The notes: a model not told the origin generated them from the letters alone. A stretch of 64,000 nucleotides of DNA from UBA4479 sp963974935 (GCA_963974935.1 CAXBEV010000002.1:62001-126000); one strand, 5' to 3'. Shown: positions 9,246-17,389, counted from the first letter of the stretch. Made by a program: numbers and translations.

Positions 9246-9452
9246 ATGGACGAAGACGTCTTCAACATGCAGGTTCGGAAATTTCTCAAAAACGTCGGCG
9301 TCACGTCGCAGCGCGAGATCGAAACCGCGGTCCGCGACGCCCTCGCATCGGGCAAACTGACCGGTAGCGAAAGTATCAACGCCAAAGTAACTCTGAAAAT
9401 CGAGTCCCTGGGCCTTGAGACCGACATCACCGGCGCGATTGATTTGAAGTAA
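9246..9452 (+). CDS. DUF6494 family small protein
   Basis: This 68-aa protein begins MDEDVFNMQVRKFLKNVGVT, continues with a helical SQREIETAVRDALASGKL segment and ends in a beta-strand-like tail. The pattern matches the DUF6494 family, whose function is unknown. A GGGAG sequence lies 8 bases before the ATG. It is a single-gene unit, divergent from the paiB-like gene, and is followed by a hairpin (9473-9503) and T-rich tract that would terminate it. Confidence 0.85.
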   Translation: MDEDVFNMQVRKFLKNVGVTSQREIETAVRDALASGKLTGSESINAKVTLKIESLGLETDITGAIDLK

Positions 9453-9472
9453 TTGCTTTAGCCGAGACACAC

Positions 9473-9515
9473 CCTTCGAGACGGCCTGCGGCCTCCTCGA
9501 AGGATGTGGTTTTTC
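9473..9515 (+). terminator. Hairpin terminator made from a dispersed CCTTCGAG repeat
   Basis: CCTTCGAG (9473-9480) pairs with CTCGAAGG (9496-9503), enclosing an inner GGCC/GGCC stem, and is followed by a T-rich run (9509-9515). It can terminate the DUF6494 transcript and perhaps the opposing sdhB transcript. The same core recurs at 21597-21690 and 44224-44237, so it belongs to a dispersed palindromic repeat family. Confidence 0.7.
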
Positions 9516-9516
9516 T

Positions 9517-10290
9517 TTAGCGCCGCTGCACCAGTGCCTTTTTGATTTCGGCAATCGCCTTACCTGGGTTCAGACCCTTCGGGCAGGTGTTGGTGCAGTT
9601 CATGATGGTGTGACAACGGAACAAGCGGTACGGATCGTCAAGATCATCCAAACGCTTGCCGGTTGCTTCATCCCTGGAATCTGCAATCCAACGATAGGCT
9701 TGCAGCAGCACGGCCGGGCCTAAATAACGGTCACCGTTCCACCAGTAGCTCGGGCACGATGTCTGGCAGCAGAAGCACAAAATACATTCCCAAAGACCAT
9801 CAAGCTTTTCGCGCTCTTCAGGGCTTTGCAAACGCTCCGTGGTCGGCGCCTGCGTATCGGCCTGCAACCAAGGCTCAATTGAGCGGTATTGCGCATAGGG
9901 CACATTGAGGTCCGGCACCAAGTCCTTGATCACCGGCATATGCGGCAGTGGATAAACTTTGATGTCGCCGTCGACCTCAGCGATTGCCTTGGTGCATGCC
10001 AAGGTGTTTGTGCCGTCGATGTTGAACGCGCACGACCCGCACACGCCTTCGCGGCAAGACCTGCGGAATGTCAGCGTTGGATCGATCTCGTTTTTGATTT
10101 TAATCAAGCCGTCCAAGATCATCGGACCACACTTGTCGAGATCAACTTCGTAGCTGTCCATACGCGGCGTCTCGCCGCTGTCCGGATCCCAGCGGTAAAC
10201 CTTGAAGGTCTTAACGTTGCTCGCGCCGGAGGTCTTATAGGTTTTGCCCTCGGTGATTTTCGAGTTCGCCGGCAGCGTAAATTCAACCAT
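9517..10290 (-). CDS. sdhB: Succinate dehydrogenase iron-sulfur subunit
   Basis: The 257-aa subunit carries electrons from the flavoprotein to quinone in complex II. The plant-type 2Fe-2S cluster is ligated by Cys79, Cys84, Cys87 and Cys99 (CREGVCGSCAF). The 4Fe-4S and 3Fe-4S ligands start at ECILCFCCQTSCPSYWW (about 168-184) and continue with CHTIMNCTNTCPKGLNPG near the C-terminus. Length is normal for alphaproteobacteria. It is the last gene of sdhCDAB, 28 bp after sdhA. Confidence 0.98.
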   Translation of the reverse strand: MVEFTLPANSKITEGKTYKTSGASNVKTFKVYRWDPDSGETPRMDSYEVDLDKCGPMILDGLIKIKNEIDPTLTFRRSCREGVCGSCAFNIDGTNTLACTKAIAEVDGDIKVYPLPHMPVIKDLVPDLNVPYAQYRSIEPWLQADTQAPTTERLQSPEEREKLDGLWECILCFCCQTSCPSYWWNGDRYLGPAVLLQAYRWIADSRDEATGKRLDDLDDPYRLFRCHTIMNCTNTCPKGLNPGKAIAEIKKALVQRR

Positions 10291-10318
10291 ATCGCAAACC
10301 TTTTCCGTTCTTAAACGA

Positions 10319-12109
10319 TCAGTACACGCGCTTTTTAGGCTCGATGTAGTCGACCTCGTCGGTCAACGTGTAGGCGTGCACGGGACGGTACGTCATCTCG
10401 CACTTGCCGGCTTCATCGATCCAAGCCAATGAATGCTTCATCCAGTTCTTATCGTCACGATCAGGATAATCTTCGTGCGCATGCGCACCCCGGCTTTCGT
10501 GACGCGCTTCGGCAGAATAAAGCGTGGCAACGGCGTTCGGCACCAAGTTAGTGAGTTCGAGTGCTTCAACCAGATCCGAGTTCCAGATCATCGAGCGGTC
10601 ATGGACCTTTAGCTCGGTCATCTTAGACGTGACGGCATCGAGCTTATCGACACCTTCTTTCAAAACCTCAGACGTGCGGAATACGGCTGCGTTGTTTTGC
10701 ATGACCCGCTGCAGTTCGTCGCGGATCACCGCGGTCGGCAGGTTGCCGTCGGCATGGCGCACTTTGTCCATCCGCGCGATCGCCTTATCCGCAGACGCTT
10801 CGTTAAGCGGCGGCAGCGTCGCACCCGGCTTGACCAATTCGGCTGCGCGAATAGCTGCTGCACGACCGAACACGACGATATCCAGCAACGAGTTGGTGCC
10901 CAACCGGTTGGCACCGTGCACCGAAGCCGATGCACATTCGCCGATCGCCATCAGGCCTGGATTGACCCGGTCCGGCTCATCGGCCGTCGGGCGCAACACT
11001 TCGGCGCGATAGTTGGTCGGCACGCCGCCCATGTTGTAGTGCACCGTCGGCAACACCGGGATCGGGTCTTTGGTCGCATCGACGCCGGAGAAAATCCGCG
11101 CCGTCTCGGTGATACCCGGCAGACGTTTTTGCAAAACGTCGCCACCCAAGTGTTCCAAGTGCAAGAAAATGTGATCTGCTTCGGGGCCGACACCGCGACC
11201 TTCACGAATTTCCATGGTCATGGCGCGGGACACCACGTCGCGGCTGGCCAAGTCTTTGGCCGTCGGCGCGTAGCGTTCCATAAAGCGCTCACCCTCGGAA
11301 TTGGTCAGGTAGCCGCCTTCGCCGCGAGCGCCCTCGGTGATCAGGCAGCCGGCCGGAAAAATACCGGTCGGGTGGAACTGAACGAATTCATGATCTTGCA
11401 GCGGAATGCCGGCGCGTGCCGCCATGCCGTTGCCGTCGCCGGTGCAGGTGTGCGCCGACGTCGCCGAGAAATACGCACGGCCATAACCACCGCTGGCCAG
11501 CACCGTCATATGAGCCTGGAAACGGTGGATCGTCCCATCATCCAAATTCCAAGCGACGACGCCTTGGCAGGCACCTTCGTCATCCATGATCAGATCGATG
11601 GCGAGATATTCAACGAAGAATTCTGCATCGTTTTTGAGCGACTGCTGATACAGCGTGTGCAAAATCGCATGCCCGGTCCGGTCGGCCGCGGCACAGGCGC
11701 GTTGCACCGGCTTTTCGCCGAAGTTGGCCATGTGGCCACCGAATGGACGCTGATAAATCTTGCCCGCTTCAGTGCGCGAGAACGGTACGCCGAAATGCTC
11801 AAGCTCATAAATCGCCGGCACCGCTTCACGGCACATGTATTCGATGGCGTCTTGGTCACCCAACCAGTCGGCACCTTTTACGGTATCGTACATGTGCCAG
11901 ATCCAGCTATCCTCGGCCATGTTGCCGAGCGACGCACCGATGCCGCCCTGGGCTGCAACGGTGTGCGAGCGTGTCGGGAACACCTTGGTGATACACGCGG
12001 TCTTAAGGCCGGCAGCGGCCATGCCCAAAGTTGCGCGCAAACCGGCGCCGCCGGCGCCGATGACGATGACGTCGTATTTATGATCGATAATCTCGTAAGA
12101 TTGAGACAT
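10319..12109 (-). CDS. sdhA: Succinate dehydrogenase flavoprotein subunit
   Basis: The 596-aa catalytic subunit oxidises succinate to fumarate. The FAD-binding VIGAGGAGLRAT lies at residues 16-27, and His49 in TRSHTVAAQGG is the expected covalent FAD attachment site. The HPTGIFPAGCLITEGARGEG stretch in the middle is the conserved flavoprotein core. Length is typical (about 595 aa). It lies 7 bp downstream of sdhD and anchors on the membrane through SdhC and SdhD. Confidence 0.99.
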   Translation of the reverse strand: MSQSYEIIDHKYDVIVIGAGGAGLRATLGMAAAGLKTACITKVFPTRSHTVAAQGGIGASLGNMAEDSWIWHMYDTVKGADWLGDQDAIEYMCREAVPAIYELEHFGVPFSRTEAGKIYQRPFGGHMANFGEKPVQRACAAADRTGHAILHTLYQQSLKNDAEFFVEYLAIDLIMDDEGACQGVVAWNLDDGTIHRFQAHMTVLASGGYGRAYFSATSAHTCTGDGNGMAARAGIPLQDHEFVQFHPTGIFPAGCLITEGARGEGGYLTNSEGERFMERYAPTAKDLASRDVVSRAMTMEIREGRGVGPEADHIFLHLEHLGGDVLQKRLPGITETARIFSGVDATKDPIPVLPTVHYNMGGVPTNYRAEVLRPTADEPDRVNPGLMAIGECASASVHGANRLGTNSLLDIVVFGRAAAIRAAELVKPGATLPPLNEASADKAIARMDKVRHADGNLPTAVIRDELQRVMQNNAAVFRTSEVLKEGVDKLDAVTSKMTELKVHDRSMIWNSDLVEALELTNLVPNAVATLYSAEARHESRGAHAHEDYPDRDDKNWMKHSLAWIDEAGKCEMTYRPVHAYTLTDEVDYIEPKKRVY

Positions 12110-12116
12110 ACGTGAA

Positions 12117-12497
12117 TTAACTCCCGAAGGTCAGGCGGATCACCGCGAATACGGCACTCCCGGCCAAAAGTACGGCGGCGAACTTCATGACGATCAGCGA
12201 GGTCAGTTTAACAGCCTCGCCATGCACGTAATCCTCGATGATGACCTGAAGGCCGAGTTGTGCGTGATAGAACATGCAGCCGATCAGCAGCACCAATAAA
12301 AGCGGATTGTAATGTGTGCCGACCCACGCCTTGAAGGTCGAAAGGTCCGCACCAATAACACTGGTCACAGCGAACACGAACCAAAGTGCCAACGGGATCA
12401 AGGCAACCCCGCTTACCCGCTGGACCCAGAAATGGTGCGCGCCTTCTTTGTTTGAGCCGAGGCCGCGAACGCGACCCAGTTGTGAACGCATTTCCAT
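12117..12497 (-). CDS. sdhD: Succinate dehydrogenase membrane anchor subunit
   Basis: The 126-aa protein has three membrane segments (about residues 31-50, 64-86 and 101-122) with the heme-ligand-type histidine in the CMFYHAQLGLQVIIEDYVH stretch. The ATG at 12497 is chosen because a GGGAGG sequence lies seven bases before it; a longer in-frame reading is the sdhC sequence in the wrong frame. Only 2 bp separate it from sdhC. Confidence 0.95.
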   Translation of the reverse strand: MEMRSQLGRVRGLGSNKEGAHHFWVQRVSGVALIPLALWFVFAVTSVIGADLSTFKAWVGTHYNPLLLVLLIGCMFYHAQLGLQVIIEDYVHGEAVKLTSLIVMKFAAVLLAGSAVFAVIRLTFGS

Positions 12498-12499
12498 GA

Positions 12500-12889
12500 T
12501 CAGCCTCCCACCATAAATGCCATGATGATGGTGATCACGCTGAGCACCACTGAGACGATCAACACCGCATAGCCGCTGATCGTCAATTGCGTCATCTCGA
12601 AGCCCCAACCGGCATCCCAAGCCAAATGCCGGATGCCGTTGGCGAGGTGATACCACAGCGAAAACACGACGCCGAACAGCACTAATATCCCGAGCCATGA
12701 GCCGAGGATCGCCTGTGCCGTCGCGAACGCGTCCGAACCATAGGTCGCGGCCATCAGCCAATACGTCAGCAAGAACGCCCCAAAACACAAAACCACCCCG
12801 GTGATGCGATGCGTGATCGACAAAATGGAGGTGATTTGCGGTTTGTATACCTGCAGGTGAGGCGAGAGCGGGCGATTTCGTGTCGTCAT
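12500..12889 (-). CDS. sdhC: Succinate dehydrogenase cytochrome b556 subunit
   Basis: The 129-aa protein begins MTTRNRPLSPHLQVYKPQ, the family signature, followed by SILSITHRITGV with the conserved quinone-site Ser/His region and WYHLANGIRHLAWD containing the heme-ligand histidine. There are three membrane helices. The start at 12889 is set by the conserved N-terminus and an AAAGG sequence about 8 bases upstream; longer in-frame readings are not family-like. It opens the sdhCDAB operon and faces an 820-bp gene-free region. Confidence 0.95.
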   Translation of the reverse strand: MTTRNRPLSPHLQVYKPQITSILSITHRITGVVLCFGAFLLTYWLMAATYGSDAFATAQAILGSWLGILVLFGVVFSLWYHLANGIRHLAWDAGWGFEMTQLTISGYAVLIVSVVLSVITIIMAFMVGG

Positions 12890-13138
12890 ATGAAATGCCT
12901 TTCCTGAGCGCCGCGCCTGAACGGGTGTGCGGCAAAATTCATGACGTAAGTGGTAAACCGCACCCCCAGCCAAGTCAACGCCGCTAGGTGCGTTGCAGCA
13001 TATTTGCTGGCCGCAGATATATCGGGCCAACAGCTCAGAAAAGGTCTCATCGGGCCGTCTCGAAAAATGACGGCAGCCGACAAAGTTTTGAACCCATTGG
13101 CTTTTTTAACAATCGGCAAAAAACTGCCCCCAACTGCT

Positions 13139-13187
13139 TGTGCATATCCTGTGGATGACATGGGGATAACCTTCTCGGTTTTGCACA
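13139..13187 (+). other. Cluster of DnaA-box-like 9-mers
   Basis: Three near-consensus 9-mers in one orientation, TGTGCATAT (13139), TGTGGATGA (13150) and TGGGGATAA (13161), start exactly 11 bp apart. A fourth, TTTTGCACA (13179-13187), is in the opposite orientation and fully matches TTWTNCACA. An A/T-rich patch lies just left (13101-13125). The spacing of one helical turn suggests a protein array, but no origin-linked gene (dnaA, hemE, parAB, repC) is in the window. Confidence 0.35.
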
Positions 13188-13311
13188 GAAAACTGTATTT
13201 GTACCCATGATTCATCGTAGCGGGCTTGACCCGACAGGCGCATCCTGCAGGTGCACGCAAGTGCGTCGTCGCGGTGTTCATTGGGCAACCAGGGATCATC
13301 GGTCTTGGTGG

Positions 13312-13650
13312 AAGACGGCGGGACATCTGGTCCGCCGTCTCGCGCCGGGACGCCTTTTGACGCTTACGGGCTGACTTTGGTCACCCGTTCCAATGACTCG
13401 CTGCCCAGGTGAGTCAACGGTATGCGCCGAGGGTGACGTCGTGTTTTCGGTGTCGGTCGTGCAAACGAACGGCGTCGGCAGTGCGGAAGGGGGTCGATCT
13501 CTGCCCAGGGTGCGTCCCCTCCCGTCACTTTAAGACATGGCCGCATGCGTGCGAACGGAGCCTGGCCGGCTCCAAGAGGCGTCAGCTGCACCTACCCAGA
13601 GGTGCGCGGTAAAGGTTTCCCAGGACCGATACCACTGACGCCTCTTTTAT
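13312..13650 (+). ncRNA. Candidate structured RNA of unknown family
   Basis: The stretch contains consecutive perfect stems: 13312-13339 (9 bp), 13366-13388 (9 bp with one bulge), 13394-13416 (6 bp), 13557-13573 (6 bp), and an outer 12-bp stem (13574-13585 with 13635-13646) that encloses a further hairpin (13588-13605). The outer stem ends in four T residues on the plus strand, which looks like an RNA 3' end. I checked for tmRNA, RNase P RNA, SRP RNA and 6S RNA signatures and found no convincing match, so the identity is open and it could simply be a structured spacer. Confidence 0.3.
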
Positions 13651-13710
13651 ATGCGCAACCGATTCTTTGGATCAAATGAAACCGTTGCCGCGTCCGCGAT
13701 ATATTACGTG

Positions 13711-14769
13711 CTATCGTGGCATCAGCACCCAATAGTCGAAATCCAACAGCACTGATGGCAGATACTTGCCATCCGCATCCTTATAGGTGTGCTCTGTCGT
13801 CGGCTGATCTTTGGTCGCAACCGTGCGCACCCGGATCGCCCCCACGTCGCGCCGCCCCGGGATCTCTGCGGCATCGAGAATTTCTGACCACGCAAACACG
13901 GTGTCGCCCGCAAAAACGGGATTGGCATGTGTCCCGGCATTTATCGCCGCAATCTTGAATGCGTTGCCGAGCCCGTTAAACGACAGCGCACGCGCAATCG
14001 ATATCACGTGACCGCCGTACACCAATCTGCGCCCGAAACGGCCGGATGCCTGCGCAAACTGATTGAAGTGCACTTTGGCGGTGTTTTGATACAGCCGGGT
14101 CGCCATCATGTGCTCCGCCTCTTCGATGGTCGTCCCGTCGACGTGATCGATCCGCTCGCCGACACGGTAATCACCGAAGCGATGCGGACTGCCCGCCCGT
14201 TTGGTGTCATATGCTGAGAGATCAAGACCATCCGGCACATGCAAATCCGCCACGTCGACGGTGGGCGCCAGAGACGGCAACACGGGGTCGGGTGCTGCGT
14301 TCGTTGCGTCACGTTTATTGATCATCACCCACCGCACGTACGAAACCACAGTCTCGCCTCGCTGATTGATGCCGGTCGAGCGCACATAGACAACGCCGGT
14401 CTTGCCGTTGGAGTTTTCTTTCAGCCCGATCACTTCAGAATCCGCGCTCAGGGTATCGCCCGCATACACCGGCACGCCGAAAACGCCTTCGCCGTAGCCC
14501 AGATTGGCGACGGCATTTAGTGAAATATCGGGCACGGTCTTACCAAACACCACATGAAAAGTAAGCATGTCGTCTATCGGCTGTGCCGCAAACCCGATCG
14601 CCCGCGCGGCCTCTGCCGACGACGTCAGCAAAAACCGACCACCGTACAACGCGGTGTATAACGCAACATCCCCATCTGTCACCGTGCGCGGTGTCGCGTG
14701 CGTCAGCACTTGGCCGACGGTAAAATCCTCGAAATAGTTACCGGGCTGGGTTTTATCGGATGATGTCAC
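13711..14769 (-). CDS. mch: Mesaconyl-CoA hydratase-like MaoC double-hotdog protein
   Basis: The 352-aa protein has two hotdog domains. The N-terminal part (YFEDFTVGQVLTHATPRTVT, then DVALYTALYGGRF) closely resembles Rhodobacter Mch, which interconverts beta-methylmalyl-CoA and mesaconyl-C1-CoA in the ethylmalonyl-CoA pathway. The second half holds FGDYRVGERIDHVDGTTIEE and a NAVANLGYG/FAQASGRFGRRLVYGGHV hydratase core. The start is a GTG preceded by GAGG. Only 2 bp separate it from the mcl2-like gene, so the two are co-expressed and functionally linked. A different MaoC dehydratase role is less likely given this neighbour. Confidence 0.85.
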   Translation of the reverse strand: MTSSDKTQPGNYFEDFTVGQVLTHATPRTVTDGDVALYTALYGGRFLLTSSAEAARAIGFAAQPIDDMLTFHVVFGKTVPDISLNAVANLGYGEGVFGVPVYAGDTLSADSEVIGLKENSNGKTGVVYVRSTGINQRGETVVSYVRWVMINKRDATNAAPDPVLPSLAPTVDVADLHVPDGLDLSAYDTKRAGSPHRFGDYRVGERIDHVDGTTIEEAEHMMATRLYQNTAKVHFNQFAQASGRFGRRLVYGGHVISIARALSFNGLGNAFKIAAINAGTHANPVFAGDTVFAWSEILDAAEIPGRRDVGAIRVRTVATKDQPTTEHTYKDADGKYLPSVLLDFDYWVLMPR

Positions 14770-14771
14770 GC

Positions 14772-15653
14772 CTAGGCCTCGCGCGATTGAATATTTTCAT
14801 GCATCGCCATCAACCGTTGCGCTTCAGCGACGTGCAAATTTTCGATCAGTTTACCATCAACCACGACCAAGCCTTGGCCGGCCTTGGCAGCTTCACCATG
14901 AGCAGCGATAATCTTCTCCGCCCACGCGACCTCGGAGTCTAAAGGCGCAAAAACCTGGTTCGCGATATCAATGGTTTTTGGGTGGATGAGGGTTTTACCG
15001 TCCATGCCCAAATCACGGCCTTGCACGCACGACGCCCGAAATCCTTCATCATCAGAAAGATCCAAATGCACACCGTCCAAGATCGCGATCCCGGCCGCAC
15101 GCGCCACCATGATGCAATGTTCAAGTGCATATAGGAACGGTGTCCGGTCCGGCGTGTGACGGCAACGGAGATCTTTAGCAAGATCGCTGGTGCCCATAGC
15201 GAAACATCCCACGCTTGGGTCAGCGAAAGCAATTTCGCGCGCATTCAAGATACCCAAGGGCGTTTCCATCATGCACCAGATGCTCAACGTCGCCGGCGCA
15301 CCAGCATCATCCAATATGCCGCGCGCCGTCTGCACCGTCTCAGCAGTTTCGACTTTCGGCAGCACCACCGCATCTGCACCCATCACGGCGACGGCGCGGA
15401 GGTCTTCTGTGCCCCAGTCGCTGTCCAGGCTGTTCACACGAACAGCGATTTCACGGGGTCCGTAGCCTCCTTCGGCGAGCGCGCTGGCAATGCCGCTGCG
15501 GGCTTCGGCCTTGGCTTCGGGGGCGACGGAATCTTCAATGTCCAAAATCAGCGCATCAGCGCCCAGGGTACGGCCTTTTTCAAGGGCGCGGGCGTTCGAG
15601 CCCGGCATATAAAGCACGGAACGGCGCGGGCGCATGGCGGCATCATTGGTCAC
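14772..15653 (-). CDS. mcl2: HpcH/HpaI CoA-ester lyase, (3S)-malyl-CoA thioesterase (Mcl2)-like
   Basis: The 293-aa TIM-barrel protein belongs to the CitE-like CoA-lyase family: RRSVLYMPGSNARALEK at the N-terminus, DALILDIEDSVAPEAK (metal site), VLPKVETAE, MMETPLGILNA and GMDGKTLIHPKTI. Overall pattern is closest to Rhodobacter Mcl2, the malyl-CoA thioesterase, rather than the longer lyase Mcl1. It would act on malyl-CoA or methylmalyl-CoA beside Mch. The start is a GTG with AGGAG six bases upstream. Whether it cleaves the C-C bond or hydrolyses the thioester cannot be settled from motifs alone. Confidence 0.8.
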   Translation of the reverse strand: MTNDAAMRPRRSVLYMPGSNARALEKGRTLGADALILDIEDSVAPEAKAEARSGIASALAEGGYGPREIAVRVNSLDSDWGTEDLRAVAVMGADAVVLPKVETAETVQTARGILDDAGAPATLSIWCMMETPLGILNAREIAFADPSVGCFAMGTSDLAKDLRCRHTPDRTPFLYALEHCIMVARAAGIAILDGVHLDLSDDEGFRASCVQGRDLGMDGKTLIHPKTIDIANQVFAPLDSEVAWAEKIIAAHGEAAKAGQGLVVVDGKLIENLHVAEAQRLMAMHENIQSREA

Positions 15654-15750
15654 GGGAGACTCCTAAACATTTTTAAAATTTATTCAGACAATCTGTCTTG
15701 TGCGGTGCAAGAAACTACAATCGCCGGGCGGAGTGTGGCAAGCTCGGCGC

Positions 15751-16629
15751 ATGGATGTTCTATCTGTGCAATCACACGTCACTTGGGGCTATGTCGGTAA
15801 TGCCGTTGCGGTGCCGACGGCGCAAGCTTTGGGGGTCAACATTTGGCCGATCAATACGGTGCGGCTTGCGCATCATCCAGGCCACACTTCAGCGCTTGGA
15901 AAACCCTGGCGTTCGGTCACCGCTGCGGACGAAATCGGCGGCCTGATGCAGGGCGCGCTGACGCAAATCAGCGGCCCGGCTGCGCTTCAAATCGGGTATC
16001 TGGGCCATGCCGAACAAGGTATGAAAGCGTTAAACATACATGAAGCCGCCGCTTCGGGCGACCGCAACATCCCACTGTACCTCGACCCGGCGTTCGGCGA
16101 CGACGCTGAAGGAATCTATGTCAGCGCCGATATCGTTGATTTTTATAAGACCGTCGCCCTGCCCCGCGCCGATGTGCTGATGCCCAACCGGTTCGAACTC
16201 GCACACCTCAGCGGGCAACCTATCGAGACCGCCGACGATGCGGTCCACGCCGCCCGGGCAGTTATAGATTTAGGCCCGCAAATGGTTTTAGTGTCGTCGG
16301 CGCCCGTCGCCGGTGACCAAATCGGCAATCTTTTAATCACCCGCGAAAATGCTTGGATTGCCGCTGTGCCACGCCTCAAGTTGCACGCGAAAGGCACCGG
16401 CGACATGCTCAGCGCCGCTTTCGTCGCCTTGAGTTTGACAGGGCATTTAGCGGGCGCAAACCCGCCCGACGCGCTGCAACGTGCCGTCTCGCTGGTGCAC
16501 TTAGCTGCCAAAGATGCGGCGAAACGCGGCCTCGTAGAGATGGATGTGCCCAGCGCCCTTAAGGTATTAGGTTCAGCCATGAACCTAATACCTGCTGAAC
16601 CGCTTGATGCCGGGCGTCACGGTGTGTGA
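15751..16629 (+). CDS. pdxY: Pyridoxal kinase PdxY
   Basis: The 292-aa ribokinase-fold enzyme phosphorylates pyridoxal to PLP. It shows the PdxY N-terminus VLSVQSHVTWGYVGNAVAVP, a central DVLMPNRFEL motif and the catalytic GTGDMLSAAF motif containing the base Asp. I start at the ATG at 15751, which gives the canonical N-terminus; an upstream in-frame start adds 17 unlike residues. It is divergent from mcl2. A perfect 14-bp inverted repeat lies inside its last codons (16562-16593). Confidence 0.93.
   Translation: MDVLSVQSHVTWGYVGNAVAVPTAQALGVNIWPINTVRLAHHPGHTSALGKPWRSVTAADEIGGLMQGALTQISGPAALQIGYLGHAEQGMKALNIHEAAASGDRNIPLYLDPAFGDDAEGIYVSADIVDFYKTVALPRADVLMPNRFELAHLSGQPIETADDAVHAARAVIDLGPQMVLVSSAPVAGDQIGNLLITRENAWIAAVPRLKLHAKGTGDMLSAAFVALSLTGHLAGANPPDALQRAVSLVHLAAKDAAKRGLVEMDVPSALKVLGSAMNLIPAEPLDAGRHGV
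16562..16593. repeat. Perfect 14-bp inverted repeat in the 3' end of pdxY
   Basis: Arms 16562-16575 and 16580-16593 are exact reverse complements with a four-base loop (GCCA). The palindrome encodes part of the C-terminal residues of PdxY. There is no T-tract beside it on either strand, so it is not a standard terminator. Confidence 0.85.
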
Positions 16630-16720
16630 AGAGTATCACCTTACAATTTGTCAGGTTGTTGCAATCGGCGCCGCGTATAGTTTGTACTAAGGGCATGTTC
16701 GCTGACGAGGGACCACCTTC

Positions 16721-17335
16721 TTGAGTGACTATCTTAGACACGTATCGATTATGATCGTCGATGATCAGGAATTTAACGCTAAGATACTTCGGCAGATGCT
16801 GCGGGTCTTAGGGGCGTCGGATATCCGTATTTTCAATAACGGCGAAGACGCTTGGGAAGATTTCAAAAAACGTCCGGTCGACTTGGTGATTACCGATTGG
16901 CAAATGAAACCAATGAACGGCCTGAAACTGACCTCGTTAATTCGCAAAAGCCCCGACAGTCCGAATGTTTTCGTCCCCGTAATCCTCGTCACCGCTTACC
17001 GTGAGCGCGAGCATGTGTTCAAAGCGCGCGACGCAGGCGTCACGGAATACGTGGTCAAACCAGTTTCGCCAAAAGGTTTATTCAGTCGGGTTGAAGCGGT
17101 GATCGAACGCCCGCGCCGTTTCGTGCGCGTCGGCGAATTCTTCGGCCCGGATCGACGTCGCCATACGAAGGAATTCAATGGCGCAGACCGCCGCGACCAA
17201 GAAGTGTTAGACAGCAGGCCAAAGATCGATCCGGCCATCGCCGCTGCCGCACGCAAGCGCGAAATGGGCCAAGAAGAAATCAACAACACCTTCAATCCGA
17301 ACGACGTGCCCCTGAAAGAAGCAACTGCAGACTGA
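16721..17335 (+). CDS. Response regulator with REC domain and short charged C-terminal extension
   Basis: The 204-aa protein has a CheY-like receiver domain (residues 8-130): acidic pocket Asp14/Asp15, phospho-acceptor Asp59 in LVITDWQM, Thr91 and Lys113 in VVKPVSP. No DNA-binding or enzymatic output domain follows; the last 75 residues hold an arginine-rich GPDRRRHTKE segment and an acidic tail. The start is a TTG with GAGGGA upstream, since the first internal ATG (residue 11) would cut the first strand. No histidine kinase gene adjoins it, so its partner is unknown. Confidence 0.9.
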   Translation: MSDYLRHVSIMIVDDQEFNAKILRQMLRVLGASDIRIFNNGEDAWEDFKKRPVDLVITDWQMKPMNGLKLTSLIRKSPDSPNVFVPVILVTAYREREHVFKARDAGVTEYVVKPVSPKGLFSRVEAVIERPRRFVRVGEFFGPDRRRHTKEFNGADRRDQEVLDSRPKIDPAIAAAARKREMGQEEINNTFNPNDVPLKEATAD

Positions 17336-17389
17336 GCCTGGACCTCGTCCACGCCCAGCCCGCACTTTGATGCTTTAGCCTAATGTAAA

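Larger units (their letters stand above)
12890..13710. other. Gene-free interval between sdhC and mch
   Basis: This 820-bp interval has no convincing protein gene; the short reading frames in it lack family-like composition. The part next to sdhC must hold the sdh promoter: a TTGACT at 12973-12978 (minus strand) with a weak TACCAC 17 bp on is the only candidate I saw. The middle carries DnaA-box-like 9-mers (13139-13187). The distal part (13312-13650) is a dense series of inverted repeats described separately. Confidence 0.7.

Noticed and set aside
10697..12115. 472-codon plus-strand reading frame opposite sdhA
   Set aside because: Shadow of sdhA, rich in His/Arg from reversed alanine/valine codons, with no recognisable domain.
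12117..12935. 272-codon sdhD including the sdhC region
   Set aside because: The N-terminal half is sdhC read in the wrong frame; the ribosome-binding site sets the start at 12497.
13409..13612. Small plus-strand reading frame in the same gap
   Set aside because: Cys/Arg-rich with no ribosome-binding site, and it crosses several strong hairpins; unlikely to be translated.
13212..13650. Two-piece tmRNA, RNase P RNA or 6S RNA in the gap upstream of sdhC
   Set aside because: No GATTCGAC or T-loop motif, no tag-like reading frame, no GAGGAAAGTCC of RNase P RNA, and only a vague resemblance to 6S RNA; kept only as an unnamed candidate.
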